A stretch of 64,000 bases of DNA, from assembly GCA_003665825.1 (NCBI GenBank), contig QPFY01000016.1:682001-746000 (forward strand), in the 5' to 3' direction. The DNA comes from Microbotryum silenes-acaulis (Eukaryota; Basidiomycota; Microbotryomycetes; Microbotryales; Microbotryaceae). Shown here piece after piece: positions 33,514 to 46,120 of the stretch (position 1 is the stretch's first letter; each line of letters begins with the position of its first letter). The translations under genes and the position numbers were made by a program. The notes under the pieces were generated by a model. That model saw only the letters and a list, made by a program, of their open reading frames with translations, made no database searches and had not been told where the DNA came from.

Positions 33514-36089
33514 CGGTAACAGACAAGTGTTTCCTGAGTTTGGACCCTGCTAGCGTATATCTTCACACGTGCAGAGTACCCAATTTGGCTGGGGGGGGGT
33601 ATTTTTTCGAGGCTGCTCGCCGAATCCCCACTGCACGGAGCTGTATCCTTCAGATTCTTGCGATTGGTGTGTAAGATATACGCGAGCGCGAATTCCAATC
33701 ACTGACGAAGCACAACACCTTCAGCACCCCAAAGGATCGGGTGACGAGCTTCCTTTTCTGAGCGAACGATCAATCACGTGACACTTCGTCAAAAAGCTTC
33801 AATGGAGTTGAGCGCTTTCGCACGGGCCAGCTCGAGGAACAGTGCGTGTTGCTCGCAACTGTATACTATAGTCAGGCGAGAATACCTTTGCACCTCTTGT
33901 ACTTTGAAAGAATATGGAAAGCACTTTAGAAAGTGGTCACGTGTCCGAACGCCTTGTCTACGCGCGCGGGCCGCGGTCTTTGTTTGAAAGCAGATTGACT
34001 GTACACCGACTGGGAATCGATCACATCGGGCAGTGGGGCTGTAAGCACCTACTGGTAGTCCCTTTCACGGTAGCCCAAAAATAGTTAATTTTGATCGGTG
34101 TAGATCACTTGCTGCGGCAAGTCTCCTCTTGGGCCGCTGGCAAAGCTGCTTCTCCACTCCGTCGCCTAAACTCCGGGAAGAATCTGCCGTGCGCGGCGCG
34201 TGACCCTTCTACATTACATCGAGGACTGAGAGATCGATCAGAACAGGGTACGCCTCAGTTACTGTCTCTTCCACACAGGATCGATTAATGCCTCAAAATC
34301 CCGTGGGATCCCGATCCAAGATCGGGTTCATGCCACACCAGCAGGAAGGAAGTAAGAGCCGAGATCGGGCACCGCAGCGCGCAGTTGTGTGGACTCGCAC
34401 CGCCCATCAAGAATGCTCGGTCGGGGTACTTCGGGAAATTGGCACAGTGCACGAGCGTCAAGGTGCGCAGTCCGCATGGTCGCTAGTCAAGAAACACTTT
34501 GTTCAGCACATGATCGACCATGCGGTATTGCTTGGCATTCAGAGCACTTCGTCGTAGAGCTGTCAAGAGTCCGACGTTTGAAGCATTTTGGTGCGATGTG
34601 ACGCGCGCTCAACGTGTTCCACGGGGTGGATTTGGGGTCACGTAGAAGAGTTTATTGATACGAGACACTTTTGGCACATGCAATAACATGGTCTCCATCA
34701 GTTGAAAAGTGTGCAGAGTACTTGGGTTATGTACGAAGGGACGGGAGCTGCTCACCGAATCCCGAAGCCGTGTCTCCCCCACTTGGGACGCTCGAGCGAC
34801 CCCCACATTGGAAAGACGCTGAACGCTTCCCAACTCTTCCCGGCTGCATGATCTGACCCGAGCATTCTGTCAAGCAGACCACTCCTCTCCAGCAGTAGGG
34901 CCATATTTTTGAGGATGGTACAGGCAGGCAGGCGGATCTATCGACCGGGGGCGACAGCCCAGGTGAGATAGGGGCTTTGTCTGCTGCGCTGAGCGCCTTT
35001 CGCATCGCCGACGTCCATACTGCTCTCAGGGTTACCTCTTCGTCCACCCCTGGGATTCAAGATTCGAATTTTTTACTAACTGTATTACCCTTCGAGAGGT
35101 AATTCAGCACATCCAGACTCCGAGACTACGAGGATATCAAAGACTTCGCGCCTTTTGGCGATCGCATTTTACGTCCAAATTGAGAAGGTTGGATGTGGTT
35201 GCGCCGCGCCCAGACCTGCTGACCGGGCGCCTAATAAAACTGATCGGCATCCATCAATTCCTGCGACGCGACACGTTGACAATGGAAAGCGGACCGGCAC
35301 CCTAGTACACCCACGTCAACTCAAGATAATTGAGAAAGGGGGCAATGTTGAGGACTTTACACACGGTACATGTAAGCTCTGAGGCCGCACATTTGTCAAC
35401 GTTCCCGACATGCGAGCGGTCGGCCAAAGCGCCGGCGTGAAAAGACCACCTTTCATGTGGTAGGTCGCACGCCGAGAAGTCCAACAGCACGTTCCACTGC
35501 GACATACCTGAACAGAGAAACAAATCACATAATTCTCCACAACCCAATCAGAGATACAATACCCAGCCAAATGTAGGCGTATCAAGCTAGGATAGACATT
35601 CGAGTGACCTGGCAGGAGGTGGCGCGGCCGAGTATGCATCGCCGCTTTGGGCGATCGGACTCGGGAGCGCTTGAATACGATAGGCTCGCGAGCGGCACCG
35701 GAATCTGGGCAAAACCCACCGCTTGCAGCGAATGCCGCGCAGAACGCACACACGAGACACGTTTCATCGCCGATTGCAGCCAAAGTACTATCTACATCTT
35801 CTTTTCGTGCTCTTCGGATTCGGTCCAGCATCCTTCTGCGCGAAAGCCCCGCGACCCGCAACTTTCAGTTCCGAGTAGTGTCGACCCGAGCTCGTCTTTG
35901 ACCCCTTCCAGGAATTTGCCGATTTGCTGATTGAGTTCGCTTCCACGCCTTCCTCACGTTTTCTCCGAACCGACCGATCGACAAGGGCACTTTTAGCGAA
36001 CACCTGGCACAATCGTTTCCTCGTTCCTCCCTTCCTCCCAGTCCGATTTGACGGTTGAGGTTTCCCCTCCACCCCGCTCCTCAAGCACC
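33514..36089. other. Gene-poor DNA downstream of KDZ copy B, plus the ATPase 5' leader
   Basis: About 2.6 kb without a supported gene. It contains a G10 run (about 33590) and a diverged duplicate pair: around 33573 (gtgcagagtac ... gctgctcgccgaatccc) and around 34712 (gtgcagagtac ... gctgctcaccgaatccc). The last about 200 bp, rich in TC, are probably the leader and promoter of the P-type ATPase gene. Confidence 0.35.
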
Positions 36090-39000
36090 ATGGCACCGCC
36101 AATTCTCTCGCTGAGCAAGATTGACAGTCTCGAACCTAAGGGGTCGGGTTCCGACTCGGATTCGGGCGAGCTCATGGACGCGGAGAAGGGCGGCCATCCA
36201 CGTCGATTCATGGCCAACACGCCCATTTCACCTACCTTGTCTTTCCGTACGACCCCTCGATTCGCCTTTGATGCCCCGGTCCATCATGAAACCCATCATC
36301 GTCACCCCTTTTCACGCGCAAATTCCATCGCAGGCCATGCTCCCACCCTGCAGCTGCCGGTCGAGTTCCGGACCATGACCATCAACGTCACCGAGACGCA
36401 GACGCATCCGGAGAACAAGAACGAGAGCAAGAAAAATAATCCCGCCATGGGACTTGCCGATGTCGAGTGGCACAAGCTTTCGTCCGAGGAGGTGTGCGAG
36501 CGTTTAGGGGTTAGCCCCGCGGTCGGCTTGGACCTTGAGATGGCGCAACGAAGGCTCGCAAAGGATGGCAAGAACGTCATATCACCACCACCACAGAATT
36601 TGCCCAAGAAGGTGAGTCACAAGTCATATCGCGCGAAATCGGGGGTTCCGCGCCGGAGAATCTTGAGGGGGGATCGCTGATCTGGCCCTAACCTTGCGCC
36701 TGATCTAGATCTTCTTCTTCATTTTTGGAGGGTTTGGTACTCTTCTCTTTGGTGCCGCCGTCGTCTGCATCATTGCATGGTAAGTCATGCCCTTTTGGCG
36801 CTCCGAGAGCTCATGGGTGGACTGATACAGAGTCCTTGGTCCGTGCAGGAAACCGCTCGGGAACCCTCATCCCGACCCTTCCAACCTTGCCCTCGCGATC
36901 GTACTCCTCATCGTCATCGCATTACAAGCCTTCTTCAGCGCATGGCAAGATCACTCGACCGGTCGTGCGATGGCATCCATTTCGGGCATGCTCCCGTCGG
37001 ACGTGCTCGTCTGCCGCGATGGCAACACTTTCAAGATCGCGGCTGCAGATCTCGTTTCAGGCGACATCGTCAAGATCACGCTCGGCTCTAAAGTCCCCGC
37101 CGACCTTCGACTCATCGAATGCTCATCCGATTTGCGATTCGACCGATCGATCTTGACGGGTGAATCGAACCCCATCTCGGCCACGACTCGCAACACGGAC
37201 CCCAACTTGTACGCTCGTTCACAACCAAGCAGAGTCTGCGCACTGGCGTCTGACGATCTTGACTTTGTCATTCTCTCTTTTGCAGCATGGAATCCCACAA
37301 TATCGCCCTCCAGGGTACCTTGTGCTTATCTGGAAGTGGTCTCGGCGTCTGCGTCGCTCTCGGCGATAACACTGTCTTTGGTCGCATCGCCAAGGCCGCC
37401 ACGGGTGCCCGACCCGTCAAGACCTCGCTCGAAGCCGAAATTTCGCGCTTCGTTCTCATCATCGGCTCGCTCGCCTGCGTCGTCGCGCTCAGCATCGTCA
37501 TATTTTGGTTTGCGTTCTTGCGTCGCTACTATCCCAGCTTCATCAGCGTCTCGGCGTTGCTCATCAACTGCGTGTCCGTCGCCGTGGCGTTCGTTCCCGA
37601 GGGTCTGCCCGTGTGCGTCACCGTCAGTTTAACCGTCATCGCGGGATCGATGAAGAGGAAGAACATCATGTGCAAGACGCTTTCCACGGTTGAGTCGCTC
37701 GGTAGCGTCGATGTCATCTGCTCGGACAAGACGGGTACGTTGACGCAGAATCGCATGACGGTCACCGAAGTCGTCATCGGTGACAGCGTGATCCACGTCA
37801 AGGAGGCCCAGCGCATGGTCATGAACAAGGCCGAACATCCCGAAGGTGCCGCCGTCGAGGTACTCGCCTCGATCGCTGGTCTCTGCAACGACGCCGCCTT
37901 CGAGTCGGACGACGTTGGCCTCCCCACACACGAGCGCAAAGTCAACGGTGATGCCACCGATACGGGACTGTTCCGCTTTGCCGAGGATGTTGTCGATTCG
38001 TGCACCAAGTTGCGCGAGTTCTGGGCGTGCGTCGGCAAGCTCGCGTTCAACAGCAAGAACAAGTTCGCGATCAAGGTGTTCCAGCCCCTAACCGCGCTCG
38101 AGGTCGATATCGTCGCCGCGCCTGCTATTGCTGCGGATGCGTATCGCCCCGAAGACTACCTGATGCTCGTCAAAGGCGCACCCGACGTCTTGATGAAGCG
38201 TTGTTCGACCTACCTGACCCCCGATGGAAATGTTCTTCCCCTCGACGAAGCGGCGATGGCTTTCATATCGGAGCGTCAAATCGAGCTCGCCGGACAAGGC
38301 AAGCGTGTGCTCATGCTTACCAAAAAGATCATTCGTGCCAATCTCGTCAAAGACAATATTGATGACGAGGACGCGCTTATGGAGTTCAACTTTGATTTGA
38401 CGATCGTCGGCCTTGCGGCCCTCGTGGATCCCTTGAAGGATGACACCGCCGAGACCGTCCGAGTCTGCCGCGTTGCTGGCATTCGCTTCATGATGGTAAG
38501 GCGTCCTGAGCTCCACCCACACAGTCAGTGTTCGATGACTTGACTGAAAAGGGTATTCTGTTACCTTTACAGGTCACGGGTGACATGTCGGTGACAGCCG
38601 TGTCGATCGCTCGTTCCGCCGGGATCATCACCACGAACAAGGTGCACGGACTCGAGGACCTACAGCGAGACCTGCTCGAGGGGATGATCGAGCCCTACGA
38701 CATCGACACCGTCGCGAACCGACCTCTGCGCGCAATCGCGCTCAGTGGTGCCGAGTTGCTGACCATGACAGCATCGCAATGGGCCCAAGTCGCGACTTTC
38801 GACGAAGTCGTCTTTGCGCGCACGTCGCCGCAGCAAAAGTTGCAGATTGTCAAGACGTACCAAGAATCGGGCTCGACGGTCGCCTTGTTCGGAGATGGTG
38901 TCAATGACGCTCCTGCTTTGAAACAAGCCGATGTCGGTGTCGCCGTTGCGGGAGGATCCGAAGTTGCGATGGAAGCGGCCGATTTGATCTTGCTCGACGA

Positions 39001-39854
39001 CTTTAGCGCCATCGTCGTTGGTATCGAATCCGGTCGCTTGTGCTTCGAGAACTTGCGCAAATCGATCCTCTACTTGTTGCCGGCCGGATCGTTCTCCGAG
39101 TTGATGCCCGTCTTGCTCAACGTCTTCTTCGGCTTGCCTCAAGTGCTTTCCAACATTCAGATGATCTTGATTTGCGCCGTCACCGAGTAAGTTTTCAGCC
39201 GCGTACCCTGTTCTTTTCAGGAGCCAACTCACTGACCCCTCAATATGTTCCCAATTCTTCAGTGTCCTCCCCGCTCTTTCACTCTGCTACGAAAAGCCCG
39301 AAGCCGACCTACTCTCTCGCAAGCCCCGAAATCGCAAAAAGGAGCGCCTCGCGGACGCTAAATTGATCTGCCACGCCTACTTCTTCCTCGGCATCATCGA
39401 ATCCCTCACCTCCCTCGTCGGCGCCTTCTACTTCGGTTTCCAACGCAAGGGCGTACCCTTTTCATCGCTGTGGCTCAATTATTCCGATGCACCCATCGAT
39501 CCAAAAATGTTGGCGCATGCACAGTCGATCTATTTCTTCAATCTGGTCATCATCCAATGGTTCAACCTCCTGTCGACGCGCACACGGCGATTGTCAATCT
39601 TCTCCCAACCTCCTTGGGGTTCCGAACGCACGCGCAACTACCGCTTGTTCCCAGCTATGGTCGCGGCACTGTTACTCGCCGTCTTCTTTTCGACCGTTCC
39701 ATTGTTGCAGAGGGTGCTCAAGACCGCTACGCCCGGGATCGAGTACTATGGGTTGCCTCTCGCTTACGGTGTGGCGATGCTCACGCTGGATGAAGTGCGC
39801 AAGGCGATCAATAGAAGGTACCCCAAGGGTTTGATGGCGCGCGTCGCCTGGTGA
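36090..39854 (+). CDS. P2C (Na+/K+-ATPase alpha-like) P-type cation pump
   Basis: Six exons (36090-36611, 36709-36779, 36849-37208, 37286-38495, 38573-39186, 39263-39854) join to 1122 residues. Order: a disordered N-terminus of about 115 residues; the cation-ATPase N domain (EVCERLGVSPAVGLDLEMAQ); two membrane helices; the actuator motif ILTGESNPIS; VAFVPEGLPVCVTVSLTV (M4, PEGLP); phosphorylation site ICSDKTGTLTQN; nucleotide site LVKGAPDVLMKRC; MMVTGDMSVT; GDGVNDAPALK; then six C-terminal helices. All catalytic residues are present. CKTLSTVESLGSVDVICSDK and the PEGLP context point to the IIC subfamily (Na+/K+ or H+/K+ ATPase alpha-like) rather than fungal ENA (IID) or PMA1 (IIIA). Transported ions cannot be read directly. 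Fungi have no beta subunit partner that I can see here. Plasma-membrane location is inferred. Confidence 0.9.
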
Positions 39855-40411
39855 TTCTTCTACCGTCTCGGTTTGGGCTTCTTCATCTTGGCTCTTCATT
39901 AAATGGTTCTGCAGTTGCAACTATTGTCAATTCGCGCGATTCATAGAGATGGAAAAAGATACGGAAGAGAGAAAGAAGGTTCCTTCTTCTTCGAGAAAGT
40001 ACTAACAAGCAAACGATAGTCATCAAAGAAAAAGGAGGATAGTAGTGCGAGCTATACAAGGTTCAGGAAGCGGTCATAGGAGAAGAGACGACGTCGTGAC
40101 GACAAGGAAGGAAGAAAGAGTGCATGCTATCAATCAAAAAACACAAAGCCCAGCCAAGAGGGGAGAGTCGAGCGAAAAACGGCCCACAAATGACCTGGGG
40201 AGGACGGGGGAGTCTTGCTACAAATGTAGGGGAAGGGAACTAATATACGTCACATGGGAGGAGGTTCGTATGGTATTGGGTTTTCGTGCAGGATCGTGCT
40301 CGGAGAGATGCTTGTGTTGGAGAAGGGATGCTTGAAGAATGTGCGCGGAGGGAAGTTGCAAAGAGACGAATGATCGGCCGGAAGACGGCCTGGCGAGCGA
40401 GGAGAGGTGAT
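39855..40411. other. Intergenic region between convergent genes
   Basis: 3' flanks of the ATPase (+) and the eIF4A-like gene (-). Purine-rich (gaaagaaggttcc, aagaaaaaggagg) with no supported ORF. Confidence 0.35.
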
Positions 40412-43400
40412 TCAGAACCCAAACGTGGGGAGCTCGGCGATCTTACAGCGGTAATGTGACTCGATGGCTCGAAGCATGTCGGCGTCCGAGCCCGGCGCGA
40501 CAAAGTTGATGGTCGTGCCGGGGCGACCGAAGGGAGAGTTAGGACCTGCCGAGACGCGGTGGGCGTAGTCCTCGACCGCTCGAGGGAGATCAAAGTTGAT
40601 CACCAGAGGGACTTGAAGGGCTTCGGTCAGAGGGCGACACAACGGGTCGAATACGACCAAGCACCTCTTGGAGCTCGTACCATTGGGTACGCCGAGGCGG
40701 GGTGTCGATCCAGCTCCATTTCCATTGTTGTGGTTAAGCGGGGCACGGAAACGAGCGAGCGCGCTCTGACGCATCGGCTGACCCATCTCTTGGTGCAAAG
40801 CGATCGTTTCGATCCCCCGCGACCCAAGCTTGTACGTTACGGCCTCGACGCTCTCCATCGATGAAGTGAAGATGACAAGGGCGTCGACGCCACTGTCGTC
40901 GATGACGTCGCACAATGCCTCGAGCTTCCAATGACGCGACGAGTTGTTCGCCGTCGAGCTGTCTCGGCGGGTCCCGTTGCCCGAGGAGTTGGGACCACCA
41001 GCCGCAACGTAGAAGAAGAACTGACGCAGACCACGCAAATTGGCCATGGGCGGAGCAGGGTTGACACCCGGAGGCAAGCCCGAACCATTGACAGCGTTGA
41101 TGCTCTGATTCAGATGAGGCACCGAATTCGGCGATGGCGACGGCGCAAGACCATTCGGGTTCGGACTGGGTGCACCGCCAAGAGTCGTCTCGCCACGATC
41201 TCCACCCCCCGCACCTTCTCGACGAACAAGAACGCGGACCGGTTCGCGCAGTTGCAATGAAGAGGCAAAGTTGAGCACGTCTTGAGGGACGGTGCAGCTG
41301 TAGATCGCGGTCTGACGATCAACGCCGGTCGAAGGGGTAGGAGATGTCGGTGGATGTGACCACGGGGAAGCCGCCGAAGGGTTGGGAGAGAAGGCATGCG
41401 GGAGAGATGACAGGCCGGAAGGTGAAGGACCGAGCAAAGGAGATCGGGCCATGACGGGCGACGGGGGACCACCACCCGAGCTCTTGTTCGCCGAGTTGGC
41501 ACCATTCGAAGTGAGGGGCGGGGGAAGGAATCGAACGACGTTGGTCACATGCTCCGACAGATTCCTCGCGATTAACTGGTCGCACTCGTCGATGATGAGC
41601 AACCTCAGGTCGTGCAAGGGGATCAGGCGTGTCGCGAGGAGATCGTGCAAGCGTTGCGGCGTGCCGACGATGACCTGGGTCGGTGCGTTCTGCCATTCGA
41701 GTGCCTCCTTGGTCAAGTCACCAGTCGGTTGCCCGACGTAAAGACTCGTGCGAATGCCAAGCGTCGCACCGAGGCCAACGGCGAGACGCTGCGCCTGGGC
41801 GGCCTGATCGACTGTTGCGGTGATGATAATGACTTGAACGGACGGAGCTGGCGAAACGCCTGCGGATCCCGAAAGCGAATGTAGCAGCTGCAAGGCCGGG
41901 ATGACGTAGCATTGGATGCGCTCTTGGATCGCCGGGGCCTGCGCCACGATGTCTTGACTGCGAAGCACACAGGGGATCGCCTTGGCCTGGATTTTGGTCG
42001 GCGGTCCGAGGCTGGAGCACGAAAAGACCGGGGGGCGATCAGCAATCCAGCGCACAATTTTCTGTTGCTTTCTCAACAGCGAGAACTTACCCATACTTGG
42101 CAATCGCTCGGAACAACTCGTTCCCAACGCCGAGAGCATCCCATTTGCTCCCCAGGCTACCGGGCGGAGGAGCATTCCCATTCGAACCGCCGAGCATAGG
42201 ACTCTGCCCACCAATCACGGGCGAGTCCCACTCGCCAAAGTCACTTCCAGGTGCCGTGTTGGGTCGGCTGGGTGATCTCGATCCAACAAAGGACTTGCTC
42301 AAGGATGAGGTGCGGTTCAACCCTGATTGTGGAGCACCGTTGGCGCCTAGGGGTCTCATGAGCGGTGATCGCCCGACGGCAGCAGAAGTGTTCGACAACG
42401 ATACACCGAGGCCCGTCGGTCCTGCCTGATGTCCACCTCGATTGATGACCGGGGATCCGATTCCACCGGGACCGAGCATCGGAGAGCCTTGAGGAGCAGC
42501 AGCCGAGCTCATGAGGTGTGCAACCGACGAAGCCAAGGCGCTGACCTGCTGTGACAGAGCGGCGATCTGCTCGTCCTTGTCCGCCATTCCATCCTGTTCG
42601 GAAGAGCCGAACTTGCCCGACGAAGAGAGAGCAGGCGACGAAGCCCCTGGCGCAAAGCCTCCACCAAGGCCTTCGAGAATCGAGCCCGACGCCGAACGAA
42701 CGAGACCGGGTCGTGAGCCCGACGCGGGCTGTAGAGGAGGGGAGGGTGATCGCACGGTCAAGAGTGGCGATTCGAACGGGTCTTTGGTTCTCGAAAGCCC
42801 AAGATGTTGACCTGGACCCCCAGCTCGAGGGAGCGAGTTCATGTAGAGGCCCGAGTTGGCGCCACCGCCGGCCGAGTTGGCCAGCTGTTGCACGAGGGTG
42901 CGAAGGGAGTTGATCTCGTCTCGCATAGATCGCATCTCGCCGTGAACGAACGAGGCCAAATCGTAGACGGTGGCCTCGAGCGAGTGTACGCGCGCCTCGA
43001 CGGTCTGTTGCTGCTCGTCCCCACCGCCACCGAACAGGGGTCTGCGACGCACGCCCGGTGAAGGGCTTCGCACGGGTGTCGGGGCTCGAGGCGTCGCTTC
43101 AACTGCACCCGGCGCGATGAGCGACGCACTCGACGTTGAAGGCGAGCTGCCCAGCACGATGGACGAGTTGGAAAAGTCGAGGTCAAAGCTCAATTTGTCA
43201 TGAGCCGGCGAGGCCAGCGGGGACGAGTTGGAGCGTTCGGACGCCGAACGGTTACGATCATCGGTTCTCGAAGGTAGCACACCGAGTATGAACGACGAAG
43301 GTCGGCTCTTGGGTGCACTTCCAACCGCTCCTGAACTCGAACCTGGCCGCAACGAAAGCGACGCGTCGCCGTCAGAAGGTGAGGGCGTGAGTGCCCGACT

Positions 43401-44081
43401 GCCTGAACCAAGACCTTGCAGGGGCGAGGTTGCGCCTGAGGAGCGGTTGATGTCGAAAACGCCTGCGAGACCGTTGATGGCGTCTACCATCCTCTTTTCG
43501 GGGGTGGCGATGGTGCCACTGACGAGTCGACGACGATCACCGATCGCTCCGACGCTCGATGAAAGTGCACCCGAATGGTTGGATCCTGACACAGCGGCCG
43601 TCGAACGCCCCGAACCAATTGGTGTCGGTCTTGATGGACCCGACGAGGAAGGAGCGGCGTCCCACATAGGTCCGGTGGCCGAGGAAGCGCTGAAGGCCGA
43701 CGAGATGGGGGTGACGGATGGGTCGCGCTGCGGTGAGGAAGTGCGTGGCAGCGAATCGATGGAGGGGCCCAACGAGTCTATAAGCGAGTGATTGTAGTTC
43801 ATCGAGGGGTAGTAGGGACGTACGCCTTGGTCAAAGTGACCGCTGCCGTTCGTATTCGCGCCGTGGTGGAATTGGTTTACGGGAGAGGAGCTAAGCGAGA
43901 CAAGGCGCGACGAGGATGAGGGCGAGGACGACGCCGAAGACGACGACAGCAGGGACGAGTCGCCAAAGAGCCCGTTGCTGCTGCCGTTGCGGTTATGAGT
44001 GGAGCCCAGAGCGTGGTCGAAGCTGGTCGACGATGCGGCGGTGCGAGTCGAAGGGACAAAGCTCGCAGCGGTGGGTAGCAT
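40412..44081 (-). CDS. eIF4A-like DEAD-box protein lacking helicase motifs (predicted pseudo-helicase) with a long disordered N-terminus
   Basis: Two exons (44081-42091, 42011-40412) join to 1196 residues. The first about 640 residues are Ser/Pro/Gly-rich, with a short coiled coil (HSLEATVYDLASFVHGEMRS). The C-terminal part follows eIF4A block by block: PTKIQAKAIPCVLRSQDIVA (Q-motif side), VIVGTPQRLHDLL, LLIIDECDQLI (motif II as DECD), VLNFASSLQLREPVRVLV, LRGLRQFFFYVA, HWKLEALCDVIDD, IETIALHQEMGQPMRQSALA, PLVINFDLPRAVEDYAHRVS, TTINFVAPGSDADML and IAELPTFGF. Motif I is APAIQER where AxxGxGKT is expected. Motif III (SAT) is SCT, and motif VI (HRxGRxGR) is broken by SAGPNSPFGRPG. ATP hydrolysis is therefore unlikely. 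It may act as an RNA or eIF4-complex scaffold; that is inference. Low-complexity loops are inserted between several motifs. The first in-frame ATG is at 44081. Confidence 0.8.
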
Positions 44082-44698
44082 GCCTGCCGGTGGTGGTGGT
44101 GGTGGTGGAGAGGACCGCTCCTTAGCGAGTGAGGTGCATCGACGGTGGGGGAGGAATGTAGCGCCGGGGTTTAGGGATGCGGGAGAGGCTTGGCTGCTGG
44201 CACAGAAACGGCAAACGTGAAACGTGCACCCCGGAAAGGACAAAGGTGGACGAGGGCGCAAACGCAAAAGAGCGCAGGCAAACAGGAGAGGAGAGAGCAA
44301 TGGCACGAGAGGAGGCCCGTCAAGTCAGCGCCGTGTCTCGCCGTGTGTGGTTCTGTGTGGTTCGGCCCCGGTCGGGCAACTAGGGCAGTCGACGCGACCG
44401 AACGCGCTGAGGATGGACGTACGAGGTGCTGGGCGCGGATGGTTTTTGATACAAGCCCAGGTAGAGTGTACACGGGACCACAAGAGGCGATCGAGCTGGG
44501 AGCAGGTTCGCGCCAGACGTCACGCAACGGGCACGGGCCATTATCAATCGGCCAAGTATACCCTATTCTATTTACCGGCGCTGGCGCATTAGTACCCCCG
44601 AAAGGCGGGCGATGAGGTTAATGAGGAACGAGCACCAGCGCTCCTTCGCACATCTTTTGGATCCCGCCCCAAACACCTTCGTAGCCCTGACTCCCACC
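44082..44698. promoter_or_regulatory. Divergent promoter region (eIF4A-like gene / bL19m)
   Basis: Non-coding. A (GGT)n/(ACC)n repeat of about 18 bp at 44091-44108 lies in the leader of the minus-strand gene. Its in-frame translation (a proline run) precedes the first ATG, so I leave it outside the CDS. Confidence 0.4.
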
Positions 44699-45517
44699 AT
44701 GGCCTCGCTCTCGAATCGGATACGCACAGCACTAACGACACGACCGAGTCATGCATCAACATCCCAACTCGTGATCGCCGTGCATCGGTCACAACAGCGA
44801 CTTTTCTCCTCGAGTCGACCCTGCTCGTCCTCGACCCCTCTCAGTTATCCCTTTGCATCAGCTGTTCAAGTCTTACCGCCATCACCACCCCCAACGCACC
44901 CCAAGACATCCCTCTTGCGCACGTTGAACCTACACCTCACGTCGCAACACCCCTTGGCGACCGAATACACCGCGCTCTTCTCCCGGCGCCATCCAACCCG
45001 GGTCCAGTCCGGTTGCGTCCTGACCGTCATCTCCTACACCGCCTTACCCACCACCGCGAACCCGCAGCCCTCAACAACGACCTTCAGTGGTGTGTTGATG
45101 GCGATGAGGCGACGACACGCCGGGAGGGATACGTCGATCCGGTTGCGCAACTTGGTCGGTCGTACCGGCGTCGAACAGAGCTTCAAGGTGTTTTCCCCCA
45201 TGATCAAAGAAATCAAGATCGTACAACGCGCGACCAAGAGTGTCGCGGCGACGGGATCGGGCAAGAAGAGCGGCGATAGGAGGAAGCCTGTGCTGAGGGC
45301 GAGCAGGCGGGCTAAGATGTACTTTGTCAGGGAACAACCCGATCGGTGCGTGTTACCCACGAGTTCAGCGCTGGCCCAAGTATGCTATGGTAGAGCTGAC
45401 ACTTGAAAACTTTCTGCCACATTTTTTTGTTTTGTTTTCAACAGACTGGTCGGGGTCAGTGGCATCGTCAAGCAGGCGAGGGAGCGGGAGGCGGCTTTGG
45501 AGAAGAGGAAGAGGTAG
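44699..45517 (+). CDS. IMG1: Mitochondrial large-subunit ribosomal protein bL19m
   Basis: Two exons (44699-45345, 45445-45517) join to 239 residues. The N-terminus is Ser/Arg-rich and lacks acidic residues (MASLSNRIRTALTTRPSHAS), typical of a mitochondrial presequence. The bL19 domain follows: VQSGCVLTVISYTALP, FSGVLMAMRRRHAGRDTSIR, LRNLVGRTGVEQSFKVFSPM, IKEIKIVQRATKSV, and the basic end RASRRAKMYFVREQPDRLVG. The C-terminal exon ends REREAALEKRKR. bL19 sits at the subunit interface of the mitoribosome; the yeast orthologue is Img1. Length and block order are as expected. Confidence 0.9.
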
Positions 45518-46120
45518 TTGCGGCTGCCGCATGGATTGTAACGAGATCATGTTCCTCTGTACACCTCTCTTTGGACGCGAGGTTCTATGGGGAATCAACC
45601 TATCGGAAAGGATCTTGAACAAGTGCGCACAAGATGCCGATCCCGCACGACTCGGGGGTTACAGGGGAAAATCCAGATCTTTAGGAGCACCTGAAACCGC
45701 GAAGGCTGTGTCGATCTGGTAGAAGTGTGATGTTGTAGATGGCCCTAGCCCTTGCGTCGAATACGGCCCGTGCTCGTGTCAGATGATCCGAGGGTGCGTG
45801 CGCAATGGATAAAATGCGCTCGCTTCCGAACGTCCGAATCGATGTCATGTATTTGATCGGTATAACGGGCGTTCTTACATGGAAATCTCGACCCGCCAAG
45901 GTTCTGCGTTTTTGTTGACATAGCCCATGCGAGAAAAGGAACCGCCGTCGGTCGACTTCTGAATTCTGCGACCCCGCGCGGTACTAGACGGTATCACGTG
46001 CCCCGTCTGATCGACGCTGCCCGACGCGTCGGCTCTCGAGCCACCTCGCGCGCCACACCTCTCTCGTGCCCGTCCGCCTCCTCGCTCCCGACCGATTCGA
46101 ACCGCCTACGCCGGTGATAA
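45518..46120. other. Intergenic region upstream of the formin gene
   Basis: No separate gene is supported. The formin start exon or 5' leader should lie here (see the formin entry). ATGs at 45879 and 45927 are in view, but neither gives a convincing first exon. Confidence 0.3.

Noticed and set aside
42087..44306. Extending the eIF4A-like protein to 44306
   Set aside because: The extension would begin at a GTG codon; the first ATG in frame is 44081 and the upstream text is a GGT-repeat leader.
46070..46120. Possible tRNA (gattcgaacc T-arm-like string)
   Set aside because: No matching D-arm, anticodon arm or acceptor stem could be paired on either strand; the same string at 55487 is next to the poly-C tract and also fails.
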